Assembly: GCA_030680745.1 (NCBI GenBank)
Contig: JAUXUR010000076.1
Span: 1-44,308 of the forward strand
DNA: 44,308 nucleotides
Source: Alphaproteobacteria bacterium
Lineage (GTDB): Bacteria > Pseudomonadota > Alphaproteobacteria > JAUXUR01
Direction: 5' to 3'
Shown here: positions 32,007 to 40,865 of the stretch, piece by piece
Numbering within the stretch: position 1 is the stretch's first letter
Layout of the letters: every line of letters begins with the position of its first letter
The notes under the pieces: model-generated
The model's database searches: none
The model's input: the letters and a program-made list of their open reading frames with translations, nothing else
What the model was told of the DNA's origin: nothing
Position numbers and translations under genes: made by a program

Positions 32007-32484
32007 AGGGTGATTGTACAGTAACAATAGCTTGTACGGCAATACCTTCTTTTCTACCCGTGAATCCTAAACCTTCTGTTGTAGTAGCTTTAACGCTGAC
32101 ATAATTAAGTGGAATAGATAAAATATCTGCAATACGCCTGCGCATCGCATCTCGATATGGGCCAATTTTAGGTCTTTCACAAATGATTGTTAAATCACAA
32201 TGCGTAATTTTACCATTTTGCTTTAGGACAAGGTCATGTGCATGTTTTAAAAACAATGATGAGTCAACACCTCTCCATTTTTCATCTGTTGGCGGAAAAT
32301 GCATCCCAATATCGCCGGCACAAATAGTGCCTAATAACGCATCTGTCAATGCGTGTAAGGCGACATCTGCATCTGAATGACCCTTAAGACCGTGGGAATG
32401 TGGGATTGAAATACCACATAACCAAAGAGAATTTCCTTCGCAAAATTGATGGACGTCGAAACCTATTCCTGTACATACACGCAT
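31999..32484 (-). CDS. ispF: 2-C-methyl-D-erythritol 2,4-cyclodiphosphate synthase
   Basis: IspF (EC 4.6.1.12) closes the cyclodiphosphate ring in the MEP route to isoprenoids. The 161 residues match the family. Metal ligands Asp10 and His12 lie in GIGFDVHQF and His44 in [18 protein letters not shown]; the C-terminal [17 protein letters not shown] is the conserved substrate loop. AAGGT lies just before the ATG. Many alphaproteobacteria fuse IspD and IspF; here they are separate and a palindromic element sits between them. Confidence 0.96.
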   Translation of the reverse strand: MRVCTGIGFDVHQFCEGNSLWLCGISIPHSHGLKGHSDADVALHALTDALLGTICAGDIGMHFPPTDEKWRGVDSSLFLKHAHDLVLKQNGKITHCDLTIICERPKIGPYRDAMRRRIADILSIPLNYVSVKATTTEGLGFTGRKEGIAVQAIVTVQSPYE

Positions 32485-32503
32485 TTACCTTATCCTTAAA
32501 ATA

Positions 32504-32622
32504 ACCTGACCACATTATGGTCAAATTCGTTGTCAGTTCTGCGCTTCCGGTGCTCATGTACCTTAAGTACATTCCGCGCCGGTTCTCAAACTTTCTAGAC
32601 TTTGCCTCATAATCTGGACAGT
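32504..32622. repeat. palindromic element family A, copy between ispD and ispF
   Basis: CTGACCACATTATGGTCAAA at the left and CTTTGCCTCATAATCTGGAC at the right, core CATGTACCTTAAGTACA. It overlaps the 3' end of ispD, supplying its stop codon (TGA at 32607-32609 on the minus strand) and last codons. Confidence 0.8.
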
Positions 32623-33287
32623 GACATTGAAGATGCTGACATAAGTTTAGTATCGTTCGGCTCTGTAATTTTTATATTAGACGGATCGCCTAAGACAATT
32701 TTAACCTTGTGATTAAAATGTTCTAAAAGCGCTGCGTCATCTGTAAAATTTTGGTGAGGGGCTTTTATATGGCAATCATAAATTACATTGAATCGAAACA
32801 CTTGTGGTGTTTGAGCTCTGAAAACATTTTGACGATCTAACGTCTTAACAATAAAGCCATTTTCAACATATTTAACTGTATCAGTAACGGGGAGGGCTAA
32901 AATAGCCCCAAATGTTTCATTATCTTTGAAGCTATTAATGAGAGCATCTATCTTATCGCTTGTTAAGTTCGGGCGTGCAGCATCATGAATAAAAACGAGA
33001 TCCGTATCTTTTAATGATTTAAGACCATTCATCACTGAATCTTGACGTGTTTCGCCGCCAAAAACACAAGGGATGTTTAAACCTGTTACAGCTTGATTAT
33101 ATAAATCAACATCATCTGGGTGAATGACACACATAATATCTTTGGTTAAAGGATGATTTAAAAAGATATCGATGGTGTGCCTTAAAATTGTTTTTCCATT
33201 AATTAGCTCATATTGCTTTGGCAAAACCGTTGAATAACGTGATCCACGCCCTGCAGCAACAATAATGACGCTAATTTTGGCAGACAT
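32607..33287 (-). CDS. ispD: 2-C-methyl-D-erythritol 4-phosphate cytidylyltransferase
   Basis: IspD (EC 2.7.7.60) activates methylerythritol phosphate with CTP. The 226 residues include the nucleotide loop IIVAAGRGSRYSTVLPKQY, the substrate motif IHDAARPNL and the late FTDDAALLE motif. The final residues (about SLSRL) and the stop are encoded by the end of a palindromic element, so the original C-terminus has been altered by a few residues. It starts 6 bases after greA. Confidence 0.95.
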   Translation of the reverse strand: MSAKISVIIVAAGRGSRYSTVLPKQYELINGKTILRHTIDIFLNHPLTKDIMCVIHPDDVDLYNQAVTGLNIPCVFGGETRQDSVMNGLKSLKDTDLVFIHDAARPNLTSDKIDALINSFKDNETFGAILALPVTDTVKYVENGFIVKTLDRQNVFRAQTPQVFRFNVIYDCHIKAPHQNFTDDAALLEHFNHKVKIVLGDPSNIKITEPNDTKLMSASSMSLSRL

Positions 33288-33293
33288 TGAAAT

Positions 33294-33770
33294 TTAACCA
33301 AATTTAATGCTTAAAATTTCAAAAGAACGAACACCTCGAGGTGTCGTTACAATTACATTTTCACCAATTTTTTTACCAATAAGACCTTTAGCAACGGGTG
33401 ATGTATATGAGATTTTGCCCGACTTAATATCAGCTTCATCAACACCAACAATTTTATAAGTTGTGTGTTCGTCTGTTTCTTCGTCAGCAAGTTTAACGGT
33501 CGCTCCAAAAGTAACGATGTCGCCTGAAAGTAATTCTGTATCGATGACGTCGGCGCGTCTTAATTTGTCTTCAATATCAGCAATACGTCCCTCTACAAAG
33601 CCTTGTCGTTCTTTTGCCGCATCATATTCAGCATTTTCAGAAAGATCACCATGGGAACGTGCTTCAATAAGTGCCTCAATGACAGAAGGACGTTCAATTG
33701 TTTTTAAACGCTTTAATTCATCCTGTAGCATTGCAAAACCTAGTACTGTCATTGGAATCTTTTCCATCAT
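33294..33770 (-). CDS. greA: transcription elongation factor GreA
   Basis: GreA rescues backtracked RNA polymerase by stimulating transcript cleavage. The 158-residue protein has the N-terminal coiled coil with the acidic tip (EARSHGDLSENAEYDAAKER; Asp and Glu at the tip intact) and the C-terminal FKBP-like domain ending TTPRGVRSFEILSIKFG. GAAGGAAGC precedes the first ATG. It heads a compact operon with ispD, ispF and pgpA. Confidence 0.96.
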   Translation of the reverse strand: MMEKIPMTVLGFAMLQDELKRLKTIERPSVIEALIEARSHGDLSENAEYDAAKERQGFVEGRIADIEDKLRRADVIDTELLSGDIVTFGATVKLADEETDEHTTYKIVGVDEADIKSGKISYTSPVAKGLIGKKIGENVIVTTPRGVRSFEILSIKFG

Positions 33771-33944
33771 GCTTCCTTCTTAAATTCGTAATTCCTTAAA
33801 TTCTATAAGGCAATTGTGTAAATAGGTATTGAACATATCACTTTCAATGGGAAAATTCTATTGCCGTTAAAAAAAAATATCAATTTCACGATTGATTGAT
33901 TAGAAATAATGGGCTACACATTTTTAAATACAAGGAGTTTAAAA

Positions 33945-34994
33945 ATGAGAAAAATAGTTTCCTTAGCCATTGCATTAATGTGCAACTACACAAGTATAGA
34001 TGCAATAATACTTGAGACAGATAGATTGGTATTTGTGCAAGCAAGGTCATTAGACCAACTCAATGAAAACGAAGAAGTTTATAAATTATTACCGCCTGAA
34101 ATAGATTTCGAATCTTATACAGAAATATATTTAAAATTAATAAAGTTTTTCAATACATACGAATCGATAAACGAAAAAGATATTTTTTGGGGTGATTATT
34201 ATATTTATTTAAAAAAAGACGCGTCATTGATCGGTTTGTATTCAATATACCCACCATCTCTTCGTGATGATTATACCAAAGGATATGCCCCTATTTTTAT
34301 CTATATAAAAGATAATTGCAAAAAAAATGGGTATGAAGATGAAATTCTTAAAACAATTACACATAATATACAAGATCACATCGGTATAGATTATTCATGT
34401 GTCTTGAACACGCTTATGCATGATGTTGTTACAAATGACAATCAAGATAACATAATGAATCTTTACAACAAAGAAACAGGTACTCTTAACGGCGTTTTTA
34501 CTAAAAGTAAATTTAATGATTATGAAAATTTAAAAACAGTATTAAATTGTCAATTTACGCCTATAAAAATGGAAGATGCTTCTTCATCCTTAGATTGTTA
34601 TCAGTATGATATATTTTCTTTTTTTCCACCTAAGAAAGAAAATAGTTTATCTGTATTAGAAATTAAAAAATTAGAGCAATTAACATGGCAATTAGGCAAT
34701 GATCCTTTATTAGATTCGTCTGATATTAACGGACAGGAACAACTTTTATCTGAATTGAAAAACCAACAGCTTGAGCTAGCCATTGAATTAGCTGCTTTGG
34801 ATCGAGAAATTCATGCGTTAAAAAATTCAATGTGCGTTGATGATGAGCAAAAGTTAGTAACTTTAGAAAATAAGGCATGTGATAAAGCAGTAGAATATGA
34901 AAATCTTCAATTGTTGATTTTAGAATCAGAAAATACGGATTTTGATGATACCATTCTTGATAAAAAAGAAATTAAAGCATTATTATTTAACTAA
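33945..34994 (+). CDS. exported protein with a GNAT-like domain and C-terminal coiled coil
   Basis: AAGGAG lies 8 bases before the ATG at 33945; the ATG at 33909 is rejected because it would mask the signal peptide (MRKIVSLAIALMCNYTSIDA). The mature N-terminal part reads like a RimJ-type GNAT acetyltransferase: LETDRLVFVQARSLDQLNEN, then YYIYLKKDASLIGLYSIYPP and KKNGYEDEILKTITHNIQ. The acetyl-CoA loop is weak, so activity is doubtful. Residues about 255-335 form a coiled coil (LLSELKNQQLELAIELAALD). Exported enzyme-like proteins recur in this window. The stop overlaps the convergent gene by 8 bases. Confidence 0.55.
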   Translation: MRKIVSLAIALMCNYTSIDAIILETDRLVFVQARSLDQLNENEEVYKLLPPEIDFESYTEIYLKLIKFFNTYESINEKDIFWGDYYIYLKKDASLIGLYSIYPPSLRDDYTKGYAPIFIYIKDNCKKNGYEDEILKTITHNIQDHIGIDYSCVLNTLMHDVVTNDNQDNIMNLYNKETGTLNGVFTKSKFNDYENLKTVLNCQFTPIKMEDASSSLDCYQYDIFSFFPPKKENSLSVLEIKKLEQLTWQLGNDPLLDSSDINGQEQLLSELKNQQLELAIELAALDREIHALKNSMCVDDEQKLVTLENKACDKAVEYENLQLLILESENTDFDDTILDKKEIKALLFN

Positions 34995-36351
34995 TTGCGT
35001 TTTGCGTTAAATTTGTTTGGCTTTGAAGTGCAAGGGCGCTTTTATAAAACTCTTTATTAGAGAGAATACTAAGCGCTAGATCAAGTTCATCTTTTTCAAG
35101 TGTTGCTGGATTTATAGATTTACCCGTCATATAAGAAGTGTTTGTGAGCTTTTGCGGCGCAATGCCCGTTTTAATTAAATTTTTCAACCAAATAAGTTGC
35201 GCGGGGTTTAATTTTTCAATAGATAAAAAGGGGTCAATACCTACTTTATTAAGTCTGTGGCCTAAAGGTGTATAAAGACTTGCCCAGGTAAATACGAGGG
35301 AACCATCATTGGGTAATCCCTGAACGCGTTGAATACTGCCTTTACCATATGTTTTACGTCCTAAAATTAAGGCGCGATCATTTTCTTTTAAGGCAGCGGT
35401 TAGAACTTCTGCAGCTGACGCAGATTTTTGATTTACAAGTAATATTAAAGGATTGTTAAAAACAGCTCGTTGGCCATTTGCTTCAAATTTTTGATAGCTA
35501 TCTTGATGTCTTCCTTTACTTGTGGCAAGTAATCCTTTATCTAAAAAGGCGTCTGCAATTTCAATAGCTTGCTCTAAGCGTCCACCAACATTATCACGTA
35601 AATCTAAAATGATCCCTTCATGCTTATCTTTTGCGCCTTTTAAAAGTGAAACAACCTCGTTTGATGTCCAAGGCTCAAAATGTTTAATCCGTAGATACAA
35701 AACATTATTATAAACCTGACTCCAAGATGTGGCTTCACTTTCTTCGACTTTAATATTTCCAATGAATATCTGATGTTCAGGTATTGATTTATGGGGCGGA
35801 ACATAGCGTGTTAACTCATCTAACGATCCTGCAGCACCCTTCATATAATAAGAGAGGATTTTCTCTGGTGTGATTGTATATAATTTTGGTGAATGTTCGA
35901 ATGCCCGGTTAAGAACATTTAGCGAAGTCACAATCCAATATTTCAGATCATCTTGAGGTTGTAAAATTGAATATGTATCAATTATTTTTCCATCTTTGCT
36001 AAGTGTAATTTTATTTTGATCAACGATAAATGTAAAAGAATCATCTTTTTCAAGAATTCTTTTGATACCATTAAAACAGATATTTTGAAAATTAGGTTGA
36101 TCAATATAATAAACTTGTAAAATAGATAATGCTGTTGGTAAAACGTCTGCAATTAGTTTTAAACTTGGATCATCTTTAAAAGGTGTTTGATCATTTTCAG
36201 TTGTTTTTTGTGAAATCAATATATTTTTGTGGAAAAAGGATTTTAAATTTTTATCTTGTTCAGCAGCAACAATCCGATTGTTGCAATTTATTAAAAAAAC
36301 AAAGAAAAACACAAAAATATTTTTGAAAATTAATTTTTTTATTTTGCTCAT
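34987..36351 (-). CDS. S41-family C-terminal processing peptidase without a PDZ domain
   Basis: The 454-residue protein has an N-terminal membrane or signal segment (NIFVFFFVFLINC) and a protease core: YLRIKHFEPWTSNEVVSLLK, IILDLRDNVGGRLEQAIEIA, the nucleophile Ser312 in NQKSASAAEVL and the general base Lys337 in GRKTYGKGSIQ. Ctp proteases normally carry a PDZ domain between the N-terminal helical part (ending GSLDELTRYVPP) and the core; here only about 35 residues separate them, so the PDZ is lacking. It would act in the periplasm on protein C-termini. Substrate unknown. Confidence 0.85.
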   Translation of the reverse strand: MSKIKKLIFKNIFVFFFVFLINCNNRIVAAEQDKNLKSFFHKNILISQKTTENDQTPFKDDPSLKLIADVLPTALSILQVYYIDQPNFQNICFNGIKRILEKDDSFTFIVDQNKITLSKDGKIIDTYSILQPQDDLKYWIVTSLNVLNRAFEHSPKLYTITPEKILSYYMKGAAGSLDELTRYVPPHKSIPEHQIFIGNIKVEESEATSWSQVYNNVLYLRIKHFEPWTSNEVVSLLKGAKDKHEGIILDLRDNVGGRLEQAIEIADAFLDKGLLATSKGRHQDSYQKFEANGQRAVFNNPLILLVNQKSASAAEVLTAALKENDRALILGRKTYGKGSIQRVQGLPNDGSLVFTWASLYTPLGHRLNKVGIDPFLSIEKLNPAQLIWLKNLIKTGIAPQKLTNTSYMTGKSINPATLEKDELDLALSILSNKEFYKSALALQSQTNLTQNAIS

Positions 36352-36515
36352 TTACGCGTTCCTTCATTACTTTTATATGCGTAACGATAATTCTACCATT
36401 AATATATAATTTTTGAAACAATATCAAAAATAATGATTTTTAAATCGACATTTTGCCTGAAAGTTCTTAGAATGGCTTATGTTTGTTAATTTATTCTCCT
36501 GGAGGGTCAAAGATT

Positions 36516-37577
36516 ATGACGGTGTTTGCTGCACGCGATTTTGATGATCATGAACAAGTTGTTTTTTGTTCTGATCGTTCGAACAAATTACTCGCAATTA
36601 TTGCAATACATAACACCAATCGTGGTCCATCGTTAGGTGGCTGCAGAATGTGGCCTTACGCGACAGAACAAGAAGCTATTGATGATGCTTTGCGTTTGTC
36701 TCGAGGCATGACTTATAAATCAGCTCTTGCTGGACTACCTTATGGTGGTGGTAAATCTGTTGTTATAGGCAATCCACGCCTTGACAAAACAAAAGAGCTT
36801 TTTGAGTCTTTAGGTGAAAATGTCGAAAGACTTTCAGGTCGTTATATTATTGCTGAAGATGTTGGTACAAATGTAGATGACATGGAAACAATGCTGACCA
36901 AAACAAGACATGTTGTGGGTACGCGAACCGGCGGAAGTGATAATCCATCGCCGTTTACGGCTTTAGGTGTTTTTGTTGGTATCAAAGCTGCTGTTAAACA
37001 TAAAATGCGTGTAAATAATCTTGATGGTATTAAAATTGCAGTTCAAGGACTAGGTAGCGTTGGGTACAAATTATGTGAGTTATTGCATAAGGAAGGCGCT
37101 CATCTTATTGTCAGTGATATTGATACTGAGCTTAATGAAAAGGCAAAAAAAGAATTTAATGCTAAGATAAGCTCATTGGATGAAATACTCGCAGAAGAAT
37201 GCGATGTTTTGGCACCTTGTGCATTAGGTGCAATTGTTAATGATGATACAATTGACAATATAAAAGCAAAGGTTATTGCTGGTGCTGCTAATAACCAGCT
37301 TGCACAAAATAGGCATGGTTTGGCGCTCGCACAACGTAACATTTTATACACCCCTGATTATGTACTTAATGCTGGTGGGTTAATTAATGTTTCGTATGAG
37401 CAACATGGGTATAATAAAGCAAAAGCTGAAGCACATGTTTTAACAATTTATGATACATTGTTAGAGATATTCCAACAGGCTGATGCTGAAAAATTACCTA
37501 CAAACGTTGCTGCAGACAGAATAGCTGAAAATAGGTTTCAAAAATCAGTGCCTAAAAAAAATAAAATAGCCGTTTAA
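36516..37577 (+). CDS. Leu/Phe/Val/Glu-type amino acid dehydrogenase
   Basis: An NAD-dependent oxidative deaminase, probably leucine-dehydrogenase-like. The ATG at 36516 follows GGAGGG; an upstream in-frame start at 36483 has no ribosome site. The 353 residues contain GPSLGGCRMWPYATEQEAID, the catalytic lysine region LPYGGGKSVVIG, IIAEDVGTNVDDME with the active Asp, and the Rossmann loop VQGLGSVGYKL. The C-terminal LNAGGLINVSYE is typical. The short hairpin at 37583 separates it from the cyclase gene. It could feed carbon from branched-chain amino acids taken from a host; that is inference. Confidence 0.9.
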   Translation: MTVFAARDFDDHEQVVFCSDRSNKLLAIIAIHNTNRGPSLGGCRMWPYATEQEAIDDALRLSRGMTYKSALAGLPYGGGKSVVIGNPRLDKTKELFESLGENVERLSGRYIIAEDVGTNVDDMETMLTKTRHVVGTRTGGSDNPSPFTALGVFVGIKAAVKHKMRVNNLDGIKIAVQGLGSVGYKLCELLHKEGAHLIVSDIDTELNEKAKKEFNAKISSLDEILAEECDVLAPCALGAIVNDDTIDNIKAKVIAGAANNQLAQNRHGLALAQRNILYTPDYVLNAGGLINVSYEQHGYNKAKAEAHVLTIYDTLLEIFQQADAEKLPTNVAADRIAENRFQKSVPKKNKIAV

Positions 37578-37582
37578 AAATA

Positions 37583-37602
37583 AGGGGGGAGTTTAATCCC
37601 CC
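37583..37602 (+). other. G/C hairpin between dehydrogenase and cyclase genes
   Basis: AGGGGGG and CCCCCT enclose a short AT loop. It is followed by A-rich rather than T-rich sequence, so it is more likely an mRNA-stabilising or attenuating hairpin than a terminator. Confidence 0.35.
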
Positions 37603-37625
37603 TAAAAAACAACAGGGAGAAACAA

Positions 37626-38900
37626 ATGTCCGTTAAGATGACATCTGACCATGCTGGTGTTTTTCCTAAAAATGGATTTATGTCAAATATTCAAAAAAGA
37701 AACGAAGCCTTTATAGGCATTATTCAGCTTGTTTTGCTTGGTTGTTTTGCTGGTGTTGCTTATTGGCAAAGTTTACTAGACCACCCTTATATTTTTTTAT
37801 TGCTGACATTTTATGCAAGTTTTATTGCTTTAAAATCAATCCTTTGCTTAAGTCTTAGATTACCTTTTGCAGTCATTTCAGTATCAGCCGCGATCGATAT
37901 CGTTATGCCACTTTTGCTTATTTGGATATTATCTGGATATTATGATCATTTATCTTATTTATCTCATTTTAACCAAGGTCTTTATTTTTATTTGCTTATT
38001 TCAATTGGGTTACGTGTTTTGCACTACAATGTAGGTTTAACTTTTTTTTCTGCTGTAATTGCCTTAATTGGACTTATTCTTGTATCACATTTCAAAAATA
38101 TCTTTTTTTCATCTAGTGCCGGCAATATTACGAATGAAGAAATAGACGCACTTGTTGGTTTCAGTCTTTTTTCGATCATATTAACTTTATTAGCGCATCG
38201 GTCAAAGCAACTTGAAATAAAACGGGTTGATGAACAAACAAAATTTCAGTCGTTTTCAAGGTTTTTTGCTGAAGGTGTTGCACAAAAAATCAAAGACTCA
38301 AAAATATCGTTAAAAGTAGGTGAGGGTGAAATTCGTGAATCAGCCGTTCTTTTTATTGATTTAAAAGGGTTTACCAAATTAACGCAAGAATTACCCCCAA
38401 ATCAGATTATGTCACTATTGGGTGATTATCAAACACGTATGGTTAAAATTATTTATGCACATGGTGGCGATATCGATAAGTTTTTAGGTGATGGTATTAT
38501 GGCTAGTTTTGGCGCTGTTACGATAACTAAAACCTATGCTTCCGATGCGCTCAAAGCCGTTGATAATTTGCTTATTGAAGTTGAAAATTGGAAAAAAGAT
38601 CGTTTATCTAAAGGTCAAATATGTCCAAATATTGGTATTGGTCTTGCTGTAGGGCCAGTTATTTTTGGTGCAGTTGGCAATCAACAACGCATGGAATTTA
38701 CACTCATTGGCGATGCAGTCAATCTTGCAGCAAAGCTTGAAAAGCATACACGCAAACAAGAAGCCTGTTTTATAACCACTCGCAAAACGTTGGATTTAGC
38801 CATCCAGCAAGGATACGAAGATAAAACGATAAGGAAGATTCTTGAAAAAGAAATGATAAGGGGGTTCGAGCAACCAATAGATCTAATTCTTACCGTTTAA
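37626..38900 (+). CDS. membrane-anchored class III adenylate/guanylate cyclase
   Basis: The 424-residue protein has about six transmembrane helices (residues 30-190) and then a class III cyclase domain. The two metal aspartates are Asp245 (FIDLKGFT) and Asp289 (KFLGDGIMASFG). The substrate-binding stretch is GLAVGPVIFGAVGNQQRMEF then TLIGDAVNLAAKLE. The membrane part may sense a signal. Whether ATP or GTP is used cannot be settled by eye. The domain is complete and looks active. AGGGAGA precedes the ATG, and the upstream dehydrogenase is 48 bases away on the same strand. Confidence 0.88.
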   Translation: MSVKMTSDHAGVFPKNGFMSNIQKRNEAFIGIIQLVLLGCFAGVAYWQSLLDHPYIFLLLTFYASFIALKSILCLSLRLPFAVISVSAAIDIVMPLLLIWILSGYYDHLSYLSHFNQGLYFYLLISIGLRVLHYNVGLTFFSAVIALIGLILVSHFKNIFFSSSAGNITNEEIDALVGFSLFSIILTLLAHRSKQLEIKRVDEQTKFQSFSRFFAEGVAQKIKDSKISLKVGEGEIRESAVLFIDLKGFTKLTQELPPNQIMSLLGDYQTRMVKIIYAHGGDIDKFLGDGIMASFGAVTITKTYASDALKAVDNLLIEVENWKKDRLSKGQICPNIGIGLAVGPVIFGAVGNQQRMEFTLIGDAVNLAAKLEKHTRKQEACFITTRKTLDLAIQQGYEDKTIRKILEKEMIRGFEQPIDLILTV

Positions 38901-38917
38901 AATTCTACTGCTATGGA

Positions 38918-39012
38918 TGATTGATGCGTCGCTTTGGTACTCAGATCCTCATGTATATAGGATACACTCCGGTCTTCCGTGCCAAAGCTTCTATCACTCA
39001 TCGCATAGCAGC
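38918..39012. repeat. dispersed repeat family D, copy next to family A
   Basis: GATGCGTCGCTTTGGTACTC, CTCATGTATATAGGATACAC and GTGCCAAAGCTTCTATCACT match 13671-13760. TTTGGTAC/GTGCCAAA give a stem. It directly precedes a family A element. Together they fill 38901-39169. Confidence 0.55.
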
Positions 39013-39024
39013 GAATTTTATAAA

Positions 39025-39143
39025 AGTTGCCCAGATTATGGCCAAATTCGTCGTCAGGTCGTAGTCATCGGTACTCATGTACAAAGGGGTACACTCCGTT
39101 CCGGTTCGAGGGCCTCTAGACTTTGGCTCATAATTTGAGCAAT
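39025..39143. repeat. palindromic element family A, copy before the sugar operon
   Basis: GTTGCCCAGATTATGGCCAA at the left, CTTTGGCTCATAATTTGAGC at the right, core CTCATGTACAAAGGGGTACA. Length about 119 bp, like the units of the array at 22782-23255. Confidence 0.8.
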
Positions 39144-39169
39144 TAATTTAGCGGTCAAATTGGAGTATA

Positions 39170-40120
39170 GTGAAAAAGATGAAAAAAATCTTACTACGAT
39201 TTGACGCAACCAAAGAAATTGGTATGGGACATGCAATACGTGTTCAATCTTTAGTTGATGCGATAAAAGATAAATCAGATATTAATCTTGTCATTTGTGG
39301 GGAGGGAGAGGGCATAAAAAAAGTTTTTCAAAACATAGATATTTATCCATTAAATGAACTCCATAAAATTCATTATGATCTGGCTATTCAAGATATCATT
39401 TCTTCTGAAATTGGTTTAAAAAACAATGATAAGCCTTTAATTATAATAGATGATTTTGGTGGTTCTTTTAATGCAGATTTAATTCTGAATGGTTCTGTTT
39501 TAGCTGATAAAAACCTATATAAAAATTATTCATTAAAAACAAAATTTTTATGTGGCGGTCAATATGCGCTTTTAAGGACTGATTTCGAAAAATCATTGCA
39601 AGAACACAAAAAAGTTTATGATCTTACGATCGTTGCAGGCTCTGGTATTAAAGCGTCAGAATGGGTTGCGTCAACACTTCATGAATTAACAAATTTTAAG
39701 ATAAATTACAAAGTTACACTTATTGTAGGGAGTGAATTTATCTTCCCATCCAATTTTCAAGAAATAACAAAGCATGTTGACTTTTATCAATCTTTGAACG
39801 CTAATCATTTAGCACAAAAATTACGACAATCTCGTCTTGCTTTAGTCACAGGTGGAATGGTTATGTATGAGGCCATAGCGCTTGGCGTTCCCATCCTCGT
39901 TTATCCAAATGTTGAAAATCAACTTGAGGAAATAAGTTTTTTTGTTGAGAATAATGTGACTGAAAACTTAATACATATTGATGCATTGGAAGATCATATA
40001 ATAAAGTTATTAAATGATGAACAAAAATGTCAAGAGCGCCAGAAATTGGGGCAAAAAATAATTGATGGTCATGGGGCAAAACGTGCAGCAGATATTATCT
40101 ATAAACAATTCCTCAACTAA
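39170..40120 (+). CDS. pseG: PseG-like UDP-sugar hydrolase
   Basis: PseG removes UDP from the trideoxy-diacetamido sugar that is the precursor of pseudaminic acid. The 316-residue protein has the GT-B-like signatures: the N-terminal KILLRFDATKEIGMGHAIRV with the conserved GxGH-type loop, LIIIDDFGG, and the C-terminal nucleotide site LALVTGGMVMYEAIALGVPI. A GTG at 39170 sits 5-6 bases after GGAG and is preferred to the ATG at 39179. It opens a run of overlapping sugar genes. The PseG name rests on family resemblance plus the PseI-like gene downstream. Confidence 0.78.
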   Translation: MKKMKKILLRFDATKEIGMGHAIRVQSLVDAIKDKSDINLVICGEGEGIKKVFQNIDIYPLNELHKIHYDLAIQDIISSEIGLKNNDKPLIIIDDFGGSFNADLILNGSVLADKNLYKNYSLKTKFLCGGQYALLRTDFEKSLQEHKKVYDLTIVAGSGIKASEWVASTLHELTNFKINYKVTLIVGSEFIFPSNFQEITKHVDFYQSLNANHLAQKLRQSRLALVTGGMVMYEAIALGVPILVYPNVENQLEEISFFVENNVTENLIHIDALEDHIIKLLNDEQKCQERQKLGQKIIDGHGAKRAADIIYKQFLN

Positions 40121-40865
40121 ACTTGCTATCATGCAACCAACTTATCTGCCTTGGGTAGGTTATTTTGACCTTATGGATCAAGTAGACACATTTGTTATTC
40201 TGGATAATGTTCAATTTTCAAAACAATCGTGGCAACAACGCAATCGTCTTAAATCGCCCCAAGGCGAATTATTGCTAACAATTCCTGTTGTGACTAAAGG
40301 GAAGGGGGAGCAACTTATTGCTGATGTTCAACTCGCCAATCATCATTTTTTAAATAAGCACTTAAATGCGATTGAAATGAATTATAGACGAACACCCTAT
40401 TTTGAAACTTACTTTCAAGAACTTAAGGTATTATTTGAGTGTGCTCATAGATTTGCATATCTGCACGAATTAACACTTTCATTGATTGTATGGCTTAAAC
40501 ACAAATTGGGCATTACAACAAAAATTATATCAGCATCTGATTTCAGTTTGAGCAATGAAAAAATAAATAGAATTATAGATTTATGTAAATATCTTAATGT
40601 ATCACATTATATATCACCTAAGGGTGCAATCGATTATTTATCACCTTTTTTAGCCTCTTTTCAAAAAGAAAATATTGTCGTTTCTTTTCAACAATATGAA
40701 CCAATATCCTATAAACAACTTTATCCCCCTTTTCTTTCACATCTTTCTTCGTTAGACTTGTTGTTTAATGAAGGACCTAATGCACTGAATATTGTGCATA
40801 AAGGAAGAAAAAATGATGAGGATAGAACGTGTTTAAAGAGAAAAATAATAAATTTGTCTCGATAA
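40065..40865 (+). CDS. WbqC-like family protein
   Basis: The hallmark of the family is LAIMQPTYLPWVGYFDLMDQ followed by VDTFVILDNVQFSKQSWQQR near the N-terminus. WbqC-like proteins occur in O-antigen and surface-sugar clusters, and an acyl or aminoacyl transfer role has been suggested; the exact reaction is not known. The start is uncertain: starts at 40062 (TTG), 40065 and 40071 (ATG) lie inside pseG and none has a good ribosome site. It overlaps pseG by about 55 bases and the next gene by 37, so translation is coupled. Confidence 0.78.
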   Translation: MVMGQNVQQILSINNSSTKLAIMQPTYLPWVGYFDLMDQVDTFVILDNVQFSKQSWQQRNRLKSPQGELLLTIPVVTKGKGEQLIADVQLANHHFLNKHLNAIEMNYRRTPYFETYFQELKVLFECAHRFAYLHELTLSLIVWLKHKLGITTKIISASDFSLSNEKINRIIDLCKYLNVSHYISPKGAIDYLSPFLASFQKENIVVSFQQYEPISYKQLYPPFLSHLSSLDLLFNEGPNALNIVHKGRKNDEDRTCLKRKIINLSR

